Part shown: in pieces, positions 22,101 to 33,031 of the stretch | How positions within the stretch are numbered: the stretch's first letter is position 1 | How the letters are laid out: the number at the start of each line of letters is the position of its first letter | Assembly (NCBI RefSeq): GCF_000005505.3 | Contig: NC_016134.3 | Span: 24,255,584-24,319,583, forward strand | Source: Brachypodium distachyon | Lineage: Eukaryota; Streptophyta; Magnoliopsida; Poales; Poaceae | Reading direction: 5' to 3' | Length of the DNA: 64,000 nucleotides | Notes under the pieces: model-generated | The model's input: the letters and a program-made list of their open reading frames with translations, nothing else | Databases searched by the model: none | Told to the model about the DNA's origin: nothing | Position numbers and translations under genes: made by a program

Positions 22101-22915
22101 AGATCGTGCTCCGCATGGTGCCCATATTCCTCAGTGCCATCCTCGGCTACATCCCAGTGCCACTGATCCTCAACTTCACAGTGCAGCAAGGGAACACCAT
22201 GGACACCAAGCTCGGCGCCATCCACATCTCCCCTGCCACGCTCTTCCTCATCCCAACTGTCTTCCAGATGGTCATCCTGGTCCTCTACGACCGCTTCATC
22301 GTCCCTTTCCTGCGCAGGATCACCGGATACGTTGGTGGCGTCACGCACCTCCAGCGCATCGGCATCGGGTTCCTCTCGGCCACCCTCGCCACCGGCGTCG
22401 CCGCCCTTGTTGAGACCAAGAGGAAGAGGGTCGCAGAGGAGAATGGTCTCATGGACGCTGCCACAGGGATCCCTATCTCTGTCTTCTGGTTGACCGTGCA
22501 GTTCTTCCTCCTCGGGGTCGTTGACGTCACCTCCTTCGTGGGGCTTCTCGAGTTCTTCTACAGCGAGGCGTCGACGGGGATGAAGTCCGTAGGGAGCTCC
22601 ATCTTCTACTGCATCCTTGGGGTGTCAGCTTGGCTGGGGAGCTTGCTCATCCAGGTGACGAACCAGGTCACGAGGCGTGGCGGCAGCGGGGCGGCGGCGG
22701 CGGCAACAGGGTGGCTGGATGGGACGAACTTGAACATGGGCAAGCTTGATAGGTTCTATTGGCTGCTTGCTGTTCTGGAGCTGGTGGCATTCTTCATTTA
22801 CATGTTCTTCGCGTGGAGGTATGAGTATAGGAATAACCAAAGGGTTGTGGACAATACAGGAGATACCAAGGCTCCATTGGCACCCGAAGGCGCTGCCGGT
22901 GATCTGATCATCTAG
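19177..22915 (+). CDS. NRT1/PTR family (NPF) transporter, NPF4-like, five exons
   Basis: Predicted exons are 19177-19267, 19808-20025, 21307-21747, 21816-21940 and 22021-22915. All have GT-AG borders and matching phases, giving 589 aa, normal for the family. The ATG context is GGAGATGG. The N-terminus DWRGRPINSKKHGGVRAS is the usual NPF start before helix 1. Family motifs include PALGGDQFD (about 161-169), NFTVQQGNTMD in exon 5 and THLQRIGIGF. About twelve hydrophobic helices and a central charged loop (exon 4) are visible. NPF proteins are plasma-membrane or tonoplast proton-coupled carriers of nitrate, peptides, abscisic acid or other hormones. The NPF4 label rests on remembered similarity, and the substrate cannot be told. 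The helix-1 ExxE[K/R] motif is not present (VLLSN at that place). The only intact NPF of the two blocks. Confidence 0.88.
20656..20755 (+). mobile_element. SINE-like retroposon 3' end, block 2 only, in NPF intron 2
   Basis: TCAAGCAAC is at 20656-20664 and 20747-20755, flanking an 82-bp insert. The insert ends GGCAAACGACTGCC, TTTTCTTC and a run of about 14 A. Block 1 shows the empty target near 8020-8030. The tail resembles the insert at 55345-55428. No pol III boxes were made out, so it is probably 5'-truncated. Confidence 0.75.
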
Positions 22916-23383
22916 ATGTGTGCTACTCTTATTGACCCTTTCTTTGACGAGGCTTTTACGTTGTTCTTAAATTACTTAAGTAACGTATTACATCCTGTAC
23001 TATTGTAATATTTGGTTAGGGAATGAGTGCTCTATTCAAATTTATTGCTTCTGGTCGATTTATATGTTTCTGTAGACCCAATATGTGAACATTATTGTTT
23101 GATATTGTGGTATTTTCTTGCCCTGAAGAAACATTATTCCAATGTTTTTATCAAGATCGATCAAACTAAGAATTCACGTTTTGTTTTGCGTATTTATTTC
23201 TAATGTAAAAATATAGCTATTTACGTAACCAAAAAGAATATTCTTGTGAAATTTATATGAGGTCGACAATATTCCTTTTTTGCTTGGGTCCATCTATAGC
23301 CCAGTTGCCTGAGATTTTCAGAAATTTCAGTCACTTTCCAGCCAGCCATCCATCGCCTATCCTAAGGCTAAAAAACCCTCCGA
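22916..23383 (+). other. 3' UTR and downstream end of block 2
   Basis: Matches 9757-10066 and 10584-10723 of block 1 without the MULE MITE. The duplication ends near CCTATCCTAAGGCT (23350-23370). Confidence 0.6.
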
Positions 23384-25330
23384 TGAAGGCCAATAAAACA
23401 TTCCTAAAGAATATGAAAAGGAGTAAGCATTTATACACTATTCAGATTATATTTAGCATTGTAGGTATCAAAGAAAAGGCAACAAACAGATCATGGCAAT
23501 GTCAATTGACACACTAGCTACAGGACAAAACATCATGCACATTTTGTAAAATAGTAAAATAATTATACCCATGTAAAGACATCGGATAAAGTATGCTCAG
23601 AGGGAGCATGCCTTCGTTGACAAATTCATCTTCTTCATCTTCCTATCATTGTCCCAACTTATCACTTCCTACTCGTTATAACGATAAGAAAAAACCAACA
23701 AAATTAATAGAACCAAGAGCATGGCATGTACATCACACCACAAGCGTAAGATATAATACAACCTATAACTTCTCAACGAAGCAAGCCAAACACACCTCAA
23801 TGAAGCATGCCATTAGAAAATTACTAAATTTCTACTAAAACTTTCATTGAATATTGGAATAAATAAGACTAAATTATAGCAAAAACATTTAAACTACAAA
23901 TAAAAAAGTATATAAGCCTATTCTATGCAATATAAGTAATGAATATATGCATACACCATAGCATGGTATATGAACAGTATAAAAGCACGAAAACAATTTA
24001 AATATTCCACTAGAATAGCACAACATAAAACATGGTAAAGAAATAACATCTACATTAACTAGCATTTCTATACAGTAAACATGTTATTTATTTCTAATCA
24101 AATAAAATCCTTAAAAGCAAAGAAAAACTGCAAATGCTCAATGAATCACCAATAATAGTCCTAATTAATATAGTAAAATAAATAAACCTGTGACAAAGAA
24201 AATTAACTTGACACACAACTTTTGCACAACATACGAACTACATGAAAGAAGAGATGTACAAAAAGTATTACAACTATACAAATTGTATTTGAATTTGACC
24301 TAAATTTACATCTATTTAAATCTAGTTTGAATTCTACGTATTAGATTTGGAACTACATTCCACCATATAGGAGAACATTTCTATGTTTGGTTTGGCCTCA
24401 TATGGAGAAGTACGGTAATTTCGGTCGTCGACGAGAAGAGAGCGTCCAAGCTACGGTGATCGGATGGAAGATCGCCTACTGTTCTAGACTCTCAAAGACG
24501 AGTGGCGCATTGCATGCGTGGATTTTATCGGAACTAGATTTGGGATGGTGATGACATGGCCATGTTGGTGAGGGTCGGCATGGATTGGCAAACACATAGC
24601 CAACATGATAGATTAGACGATCAACCATGTCTAGAACTAGGGGCGAACGCACCGGTACGGCATGGTGTGGCGGCAGGCACACCTAAAATTCGGCCTAGAA
24701 GTTCAATATATATAGTGTATAGCCTCCCTAATTAGCCTATTGGGTCTCATAACCAGGGTGGGCTGGGCCTCTTGACTCCCGGAGTACCCTTCTCGATCCC
24801 AACCTAATTGATCGCTAACTTTAAGACTTCCTGACGTTCTCGACTCATAGGCGGCCGACTTCCCATCTTTGGTCTTCCGCCGTTCCACGTTCTTGACTCG
24901 GCAATTTCTGAATTCCCTAACCATCAACGGGCGTAATTCGTGTGATCGCCAAGCAGGCTGCAGCCTGCAGGCCGACATATCCTGCATATGACACTACAAG
25001 TTACTAATTCATAATTTTTCTACGGTTTCAATGCTTTGCAGATCATTTCTATGTTTCATGTAGTTTTTTTCTATTGAGGTATTTTGAGTGGCAATACCTT
25101 ACTTTTGGATTTTTATTACTATACTTATTGAACACAAAGTAACTCCACAAAGTGTCTGTGTGTGTATAGAGAGAGAGAGAGAGAAAAAGAGAGAGACAGA
25201 GTATCCTACCAAGTTTTTGCATAGTTTTATTGCACATGACTTTCAGCTGTGTAAACTCTGCCAGACCTCAAAACTTATCCTGAGTGCACCACTGTCTACA
25301 ACTTAAATGAGACAAAAATAGGCATACCGA
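23384..25330. other. AT-rich intergenic region
   Basis: No gene, TIR pair or LTR pair recognised. The stretch 24700-24990 is less AT-rich and has an LTR-like texture without ends I can define. A (GA)n/(GT)n microsatellite lies at about 25155-25202. Confidence 0.5.
25168..25202 (+). repeat. GA-rich microsatellite
   Basis: A run of AGAGAGAGAGAG with two short interruptions, preceded by GTGTGTGTG. Confidence 0.9.
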
Positions 25331-25349
25331 CGAATGGAATTTGGCCGTG

Positions 25350-25470
25350 GTTTCAAGCATCTTCAACAGGGCCCCTATTTGGACCCCTATTCATTTCTTA
25401 GGGGCTGGGGCCCAAAAACATCTTCAACAGGGCCCCTATCTGGGACCCACCCCCGAATGGTCCTCAATGG
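25350..25470. repeat. MITE-like terminal sequence, duplicated
   Basis: CATCTTCAACAGGGCCCCTAT occurs at about 25359 and 25420 around a GGGGCT/GGCCC palindromic core. This texture is common at ends of grass MITEs. No full element is defined. Confidence 0.35.
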
Positions 25471-25741
25471 AGCCGCTGCCCTTGCTGTCGGCCGCTGCAT
25501 CCATGCAGTCCCGTGTCGCTACGCCTCCTCTATCACGCACATCGCGCCGCCGCTTCCCACAGCCGGTTCGGATTCAGAAAGATAATGATCATACCGTATC
25601 CTATTTGATACTGTATTTTTTTATCTGGAATTAAAGCAGTGACTAATACACAAGGAATCAAGGGTAGAGGCTTTCCTACTTGGTTGCCAAATGTTCTACA
25701 CTCACAAATCAGGATCCCTAATACACAGACAGGCATTGAAA

Positions 25742-26164
25742 TCAAAATAGGAACAACTTACGGGCAAGACCTCTTCTATTCATATGCAACGGTGGCAGCG
25801 GCAAGCGCTCGCCGTCGGGCGCGAGCGGGCATAGATAGAGGGCAATGCCGTCGGTCGCGAGTTGGCGACGGAGGCAGCCGCGGCGGCCAGCGCGGCGAAG
25901 TCGTCGGGGCCGAGCGAGTGGGAGACGGAGGGAGCGGCCGCCGGCCCTAGGGGTGAGAGGCCGGCGATGGAGGCGGCGGCCAGCGACCGGCGCCGCCACG
26001 CCACGCCACTCCTGGTCCTGGTCGATCGATCGATCGGGAGAGATGGCCGATGGGGAATAGAAACGTCGAGAAGCTGGGCCCTGGGCCTCTTTTTCTAATG
26101 GGCTGAATAACGGAACGTCATTTGGTCCATTTCGAACCAGTAATTTCGCTCTCTCCTTTGTCAC
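25742..26164 (-). CDS. Possible GC-rich 5' exon of an unrecognised gene or gene fragment
   Basis: On the minus strand a GC-rich island (about 25790-26060) is open in two frames. One runs from 26164 and reaches a good donor, CTTGCCC|GTAAGT, at about 25756-25768. The other starts at 26004 and reads AWRRRSLAAASIAGLSPLG. The pattern (GC-rich, Ala/Arg-rich start, strong donor, then AT-rich DNA) is that of a grass first exon with an organelle-targeting-like N-terminus. I do not recognise the protein and found no downstream exon, so it could be a captured or orphaned exon. Confidence 0.25.
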   Translation of the reverse strand: MTKERAKLLVRNGPNDVPLFSPLEKEAQGPASRRFYSPSAISPDRSIDQDQEWRGVAAPVAGRRLHRRPLTPRAGGRSLRLPLARPRRLRRAGRRGCLRRQLATDGIALYLCPLAPDGERLPLPPLHMNRRGLARKLFLF

Positions 26165-27829
26165 TTCCTTTGTCTTCCTGCTGTAGCTTTGGTCGGCAAT
26201 TACGCATTGGGAAAGTTTGTAACTGGTCTCAAAAGCTCAAATGAACTTATCCTTAATTATTTATCTGACAACTTATACTAGCAAAGTCCAAACAAAAAAT
26301 TTACCACACTAGAATCTAAGCTCGGCGGAAAAAGGGGCTAATCATCTTTGAAAAATAAAAGAATACTAACCGCGGCACGTGGCCAATCGGATGGTTATGA
26401 AGGTTATTCAGTTCTAATAAAAAACGAGTAATTGAGGAGTTAGCAAAATCCCCAACATAGGACATAAGAAAAATAAATAAAGTACAAATTACCTCATTTA
26501 TATGTTGCATTTTACGTTAGGTCACATATATAACTTGTGTAACGATAGTGGAATTCGGAGCGTGGAATAAGTCATACTTTAAATTATTTTACTTTGAAAA
26601 TATCTCATTTATATAGCTCCGAAAAACACACATCAACCACCTGTGATTAACACAACCGAAGAAACTAAATAATAAAATAGAATATAAACATGAAAACAGG
26701 AAAATCAAGATAAACAAAAAAAACAAAAACAAAATCAAAGCAAGGTGCAAATAAGAAAACAAAAATAAAAAATGCAAGAAGAAAGGTCCGAACATGCAAC
26801 CTCCATACAGGCAAACAAATACCATCAAGTACCACCACAACAACCAGCCAATACTGCACATTCTCAGTTGATCTTCTATCTATTGCGTCGTTTATTTCAG
26901 CACGAATCTCAACGCCCGATCGGGCAGACCAGACCATCAAGTGAGATATAACTATTTCTCAGTCAACTGACAAAAAGCAAATCCGTAATAAAAAAAACAC
27001 TGTCACGGATGAGTATTTCTATACTGGTGTGTAGTTATGAGCGGATTTTGCTCTCCGGTGCCAGTACTTCAAATAATTTGAAAATACTACGTAGTTCTGG
27101 AAAAAATTACATGCACATGTATAAATTTACTACATACCACATATCCTGATTAAGAAATATAAAAAAACCAAGTGTGGATCTATAATAACATAATTGTATC
27201 TGTTATTTTTATCAAAAAGGGGAATGCCCCTGCTCTGCATTGACTGATGAACACAGTCAATTTTATTGCAGTGTTTAAAAATCAAAGAGCTTACACTTTA
27301 GGGGTCATAAAAAGTGGAGACAAATACCAGTCTATAGAAAATGTATAGTATTTAACAAGAAGCAAAACTAAACATAGTTGAGTCTGGACTGCAAATGAAT
27401 ATTTATTAATAAAACTTACAGGTAAACAGTATACATTTGTTGTCCGCTGGGGCCGCAGTACAGACATGGGAAAGAAAGCGCTGGTCGGGGGGGGGGGGGG
27501 GGAACTTGGGGCGCCGCACGCTAACTCGTGTGGGCACGGTTGCCCCATAGTTCGCTCCTTTGTTTATAGTATTGCTGATGTTTATCGATATATTGGTGGT
27601 CCTTTTCGAAAAGAAAAGAATTGACGCGTAAAATGCGCTGGCACGCACCTGAGCTTGGTAGAGCGAGCATCAGGAAAGAGTTTGTTGTTTTTCGCTCTCG
27701 GCTTACATAATACGGCCTATACATTACATAATAATAGTGTCATGACGGTTTTGGCAGAAGGATCCGATGGACCCAATCTTTACTCCGTACGTACGTTTGC
27801 TTCGTCGTCTTCGGTGAAACTTAGCGGAA
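26165..27829. other. Intergenic region with a G homopolymer
   Basis: AT-rich and without recognisable genes. A run of 16 G is at about 27487-27502. A short stretch near 27215-27290 has a SINE- or LINE-end-like texture (AAAAAGGGGAATGCCCC) without target duplications. Confidence 0.4.
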
Positions 27830-28980
27830 AATACTACTCCATAAATGATGTGATCAAGCATGATAAACATGATCCAAATCCACTACACCAAGTCCGATCA
27901 TCACGTGAGATGGAGTAGCTTCAATGGTAAACATCAGCATGTTGATCACATCATTCATATGACTCATGTTTAACCTTTCGGTTCCTTGTGTTCCGAGGCC
28001 ATGTCTGTACATGCTAGGCTCGTCAAGTTAACCAAAGTATTCCTGCATGTGTAAAACTGGCTTACACCCGTTGTATGCGAACGTAGAGTTTATAACACCC
28101 GATCATCACGTGGTGCTTCAAAACGACGAACTTTTGCAACGGTGCATACTAAGGGAGAACACATTATTATCTTGATATTAACAATGAGGGATCATCTTAT
28201 AATGCTACCGTCAACTAAGCAAAATAAGATGCATAAAAGGGATAAACATCACATGCATAAATAATGTGACATGATATGGCCTTCTCTTCGTGTGCCTTTG
28301 ATCTCCATCTCCAAAGCACGGGCATGATCTCCATCATCACCAGCATGGCGCCTAGGTCCTCGGGCGTCATGTATAGTTGCCTCCACCAACTATTGCTACT
28401 ACTAGCGATAAAGTAAAGCAATTACATGGCGATTAAATCATTGACACGAAGGTCATACAATAATTAATGAGACAACCATACGGCTCCTGCCGGTTGCCAA
28501 ACTCATCGACATGCAAGTCGTGAAATATTACAAAACATGATCATCTCATACATCAAATATATTATATCATATCTTGGCCATACCACATCACATGCCCCTG
28601 CAAAAACAAGTTAGACGCTTCTACTTTGTTGTTGCATGTTTTACGTGGCTTTAGGGGCTGCACTAAAAGAACCGTTCTTACTTACGCAAAAGCCACAACG
28701 GTGATATACAAATTGCTTATTAACCATATAGGCCTCCCATTGCAAATCAGATTTCAACTATAGTGGGAGAGACAGACACCCGCCAGCCGCATTATGCAAT
28801 ACAAGTTGCATGTTTATTGCGGAACCGGTCTCTTGTGCGAAGACAAGTAAGGTTGGTCCGAGCCGCTTCATCCCACTATCCCGCAAAATTCGATAGTGCA
28901 CAAAAGAGGTAGCAATATGAACATCAACGCCCACAACTAAATTGTGTTCTACTCGTACAAAACATCTACGCCTAGATCTA

Positions 28981-28992
28981 GCTCTGATACCA
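28981..28992 (-). other. Primer-binding site, initiator tRNA-Met
   Basis: The minus strand reads TGGTATCAGAGC two bases after the LTR end, complementary to the 3' end of plant initiator tRNA-Met. It fixes element orientation and LTR boundary. Confidence 0.9.
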
Positions 28993-28993
28993 C

Positions 28994-30690
28994 TGTTAGG
29001 TTCGTTGCATATGAAACAAAAAATTTCCTACGAGAAGTGCGGAAGAAAACCCAAGAATATATATACTAGATGTATGTAACGAGAGGGATCATGAACACCA
29101 TACCCTCGTAGACCGCTAAGCGTTACGATCACGAGATCGTTGTTGGTGTAGTGGAACTTTCAATGAGATCAATCTCAGTGCCGAACGGACAGCACCTCCT
29201 TGGTATCCACACGTTCAGCTTCACGTTGTCTCCTCCTTCCTCGATCCAGCAAGCGAGAGGGAGAGGTAGACGAGATCCCGGCAGCACGACGGCGTGGTGA
29301 CTATGGTGAATATTCTCACGGGCAGGGCTACGCCGTGCGCGTGAGAAGAGGAGGAGAGGAGGGCTCAGGGGAGAGAGATCCAACTGAAAGCTTGGGGTGT
29401 CTCTCTCCCTTGCCCCCCCTTCTATTTATATAGGGGTAGAGGAGGCGTGGCCGGCCAGGACTATCCCGTGGCCAGGACTCTCATGCGGCCAGGACTCTCC
29501 CGCGGCCAGGACTCTCCTCCTGGCCGCATGGGCCCTGTGGGCTAGCCCCTCGGCCCATTAAGGCCAGGGTGCTCCCTCACAGGCCCATTTAGCCCAGGGA
29601 TAGGTGGGCCTCAAGGTGGAACCCTCCGGATCCCTCCGGAACCTTCTAGAAGCTTCCCGGTCAAAACCGGGAAATATTCCAAACTTTCCAGAACCCTGAA
29701 AACAACTTTCCATATATAAATCTTTATCTCCGGAACATTCCGGAGCTCCTCGTTGCGTCTAGGATCCCATCCAAGACTCCGAATCATAATTCGATATCAT
29801 CATCATTTATCTCATCTAACCCAAGCAACATGAAACGTTAAGTGTGTGACCCTACGGGTTCGAGAACATGTGGACATGATCAAATATCAATAACCAATAG
29901 CGGGACCTGGATGTCCATAATGGTTCCCACATATTCCACGAAGATCTCATCGGTTGAACCACTATGTCGAGGATTCAATTAATCCAGTATCCAATTCTCT
30001 TTGTCTCGCGATATATTACTTGCCCGAGATTTGATCGTCGGTATCGCCATACCTAGTTTAATCTCGTTACCGGCAAGTTCTCTTTACTCGTTCCGTAATA
30101 TAATACCCCCGCGACTAAACACATTAGTCGCATGCTTGCAAGCTCATTAGGATGTTATATTACCGAGAGGGCCCAGAGATATCTCTCCGTCACAAGGAGT
30201 GACAAATCCCAGTCTTGATCCATACAACCCAACAAGCACCTTCTGGGATACCTGAAAAACACCTTTATGATCACCCAGTTACGAGATGACGGTTGATGCC
30301 CACAAAGTATTCTTCCGGTACTAGGGAGTGGCATGATCTCATGGTCTAAATAAATAATACTTGACATAATAAAACATAAGCAACTTAAACTTAAGTGACA
30401 CGATCAAAAGCTATGTTTAGGTTTGGGTCTGTCCATCACATCATTCTCCTACTGATATGATCTCGTTATTAAATGACAACACATGTCTATGGTTAGGAAA
30501 TCTTAACCATCTTTAATCAACGAGCTAATCTAGTAGAGGCGTATTAGGGACACGGTATTTGTTTATTTATCCACACATGTATTTGAGTTTCCAATCAATA
30601 CAATTATAGCATGGGCAATAAACATTTATCAAGAACAATGAAATATGATAATAACAAATTTATTATTGTCTCTAGGGCATATTTCCAACA
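28994..30690 (-). repeat. LTR of the minus-strand Angela-like copia element
   Basis: Read on the minus strand it begins TGTTGGAAATATGCCCTAG and ends CTAACA, 1697 bp. A TATA box (TATATAAATA, minus strand) is at 29423-29432. It shares GGAGAGATATCTCTGGGCCC with the LTRs at 33032 and 39602. The start is typical of Angela/BARE LTRs of grasses. Confidence 0.85.
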
Positions 30691-31865
30691 CACCCCCCCC
30701 CCCCCCCGGCGGCCCTCCGCTCCGTGGCGAGGCGTGGCGGCACGAGCAGATCCCACCCCGGCGGGCGGCGGCAGCCCTCTGCTCTGTGCCGCGGCCTGGT
30801 TCCCGCCCTCGCAAAAAAAATTCCCTCGCTCCGTGACCTCCGTCCCTCGCCCCGCGTTCTCTATTTCTCTGCCGAAGTCAAGCGGTCGTGGGTTTGTTTT
30901 TGCCTGACCGCTGGATCTAAATTGGACGTCAGATCACAGGGATAGAGGCGCTTGGGACGTACACGAGTAACTTCACCGAAGCAGGCAGTGAAATACTGAA
31001 ATTAGAGAAGGATCTCGATAGAGTGCGTACCAGTGCCTACACGCATGCCCACACAAGTACTCTTACAACCCTGCAGTCGCTGCCGTGTAACGATCAGGGA
31101 GACAGTGATGTACGGCGTACCACAACATAATTCGTTTAATTAATACGTACGTCTGACCGGCCGGACCACAAGCTCGTGGTGACTTGTCAACTGGAGTATA
31201 TCGTCGATCTAAACTCTAAAGTGTCTCGATCAGTACCTGCGTTATTTTCTCAGTCCCGGGTTACAGTAATCTTGCATGCATTTGCGCGCCACAAGGATGC
31301 CTGCGATCGAGCTCTAAATGCATTGATATGGTATATGTGGAATGGACCGCATGGAAAACCCGTACCAGCCAAGCCACCAGCTGAGCTACAGCTTGTTTTT
31401 CAGTTGAGACAAATTAACGCGATCGCAGGCGGCATGATCAGCGCTTAAACTCGAATTTGGATACAGTCCAGCCAAGCCGTCCGTAGGTTTATCTCATTTG
31501 GGATGCGGAAGCTTAAGTGATGTGCAGTACGTACGATACCTCCACACACACACACAAAAAAAAAAACAGACGTGTTGGACCGATTGATCATCCATGTCCA
31601 CAGAAACAACAAAGATCCAGCGGCAGTGCATGCGTACGTTCGCACCAAGTATCTCAGTACGTGCAATCGTGCACGCATGCACTAGTAGTATTATATTCGA
31701 TCTCCTGCCCGGTAATCAAAGAGTACGTACAGATGTACGGTAATCGAACTCTTTAATGCCTGCGAGCACACACCGATATAGTAGAAAATAGTATCTTGCT
31801 ATATACTCGATCTTGCACACACCGTTTGAGTACAGTGTGGATCGGAATGGACCGTACAAGAAGCC
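30691..31865. other. C homopolymer, GC-rich patch and intergenic DNA
   Basis: A run of about 15 C directly abuts the LTR end. 30710-30960 is GC-rich with short open frames on both strands but nothing recognisable. 30960-31865 holds no recognised gene. A (CA)n plus A-tract lies at 31542-31567. Confidence 0.45.
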
Positions 31866-31913
31866 ACCAGCTTGTTTCTTTCTTTTTTTTTGAAGGAACA
31901 CCAGCTTGTTTCT
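31866..31913 (-). repeat. Micro-retroposition: poly(T) tract between 14-bp direct repeats
   Basis: ACCAGCTTGTTTCT is at 31866-31879 and 31900-31913, flanking a 20-bp insert TTC, T-run, GAAGGAAC. Same architecture as 2111, 7584 and 7801, but no paralogous empty site is available here. Confidence 0.65.
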
Positions 31914-31992
31914 GATTTGGGAAGAACGCGTGTGATCAACACTGGAATTTAAAAAGATTCCAGTCTGTAGGTAAACAAACGGAGGGCTCATA

Positions 31993-32223
31993 GCCCCTTA
32001 ATTTGTTCCTTAAATTAAAACTTTTGACTAAGCCTTTGAACCATAATTAGTCTATTAAAATATAATTTTTTGAAATAAAATTGATGCTATTGTATTCATA
32101 TTTAAGAGTACTTGTTCATAGTTATGATTTGTATCTTATAAGTCACACGTCGATGGAGTAATACTTGATCAAACATTCGGTCAAAGAAAACAATATACGT
32201 CTTAATTTAAGGAACGGAGATCT
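31993..32223. mobile_element. Probable Stowaway-like MITE
   Basis: TTGTTCCTTAAATTAAAAC on the left mirrors TCTTAATTTAAGGAACGGAG on the right, with TA on both outer sides. The ends are eroded. Confidence 0.45.
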
Positions 32224-32589
32224 TAGCCGAAGAGTTTTAAGTCAAACAGCAGCTTGAATTATGACGGTCCCAAACGTGTTCTAGCTCAGGGAAAATGAGA
32301 GAGAGGACCAGCCTGTTTTGAGTGGCAGGACTGAGCTAAAAGATGGGGAATAAAAGATCATTATCTCTAACACTGTGTTTGGATGTATAAGGCCTGATAT
32401 TAGACATTGGTATTGGACAAGTACCGAGTACTATGATTTGGGTTGTTTGGCTGGTCCAAGTATTCGATCCACACATGGCACAATTCCGATGGGTAAGCCT
32501 CGACATCCCTGGGTATTCGGAACTTTCGGAACTGCTCGACAACACCCGCGTTCAACCCTCGCTCGAAGCAATTTTCCCTTTTTCCCTGC

Positions 32590-33031
32590 CTTTTCCGTCC
32601 CTCTTCTAGCTCCCGCGCGAGGTTCAAGGCTTCCAGCGGCTGCGGCCCGAGCAGGCAGCAGCAGGGCCCTTCCTCCCTCCTCCTCCTCCTACGGCACCGG
32701 CGGTCTTCTCCCGCGACGCCGCAGCCCCGCACCAGACCACCTTGCCCTCCCTTCCCATCTCTCTCCTCCGCGACCGCCCGTCCCCGCCGCCGCGCCCTCC
32801 TCGTCGGCTCGTCGCTCCCGAAGAAGAAGAGGACCGTGCGTACTGCGTAGGTACGGTGGTGCCGCACCATCTGGAGCGGCGTGCGGCCTAAGGAGCAGCT
32901 CCGCCTTCCTCCGACTGGGCACGGCGCCGGCGGCCTCCCGCCCCTCCCTTCCGGCGTTCACCCTCTCATCTCCCTTCTCTCTGCAGGTTTGCGGGCCATC
33001 TCGACCAAGCTCCTGCCTCCGGCGCAGGTCC
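32590..33031 (+). pseudogene. GC-rich exon-like fragment interrupted by the copia element
   Basis: After a TCTCTCTGCAG acceptor-like site (about 32987) the frame reads GLRAISTKLLPPAQV. It continues beyond the copia insertion (40958 on) as QHRVLSKQIWIPAT before AT-rich DNA. The open frame across the filled site suggests a former exon, perhaps captured. The protein is not recognised. Confidence 0.3.

Larger units (their letters stand above)
27830..30690 (-). mobile_element. 5' part of an Angela/BARE-like Ty1/copia retrotransposon
   Basis: In minus orientation it consists of a complete 5' LTR (30690 to 28994), a primer-binding site and more than 1 kb of untranslated leader, then ends without gag or pol. 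The left limit near 27830 is approximate. No 3' LTR is present in the window, so the element is truncated or was rearranged. Confidence 0.7.

Noticed and set aside
25155..25202. GA/GT repeat as a regulatory GAGA site
   Set aside because: No gene is nearby, so a plain microsatellite is the simpler reading.
30808..30830. CCCTCGC repeats around an A-run
   Set aside because: Short repeats in GC-rich sequence are expected by chance.
32371..32386. CACTG start as a CACTA transposon end
   Set aside because: The matching inverted end (GCTTTG) does not carry CACTA/TAGTG and no subterminal repeats were seen.
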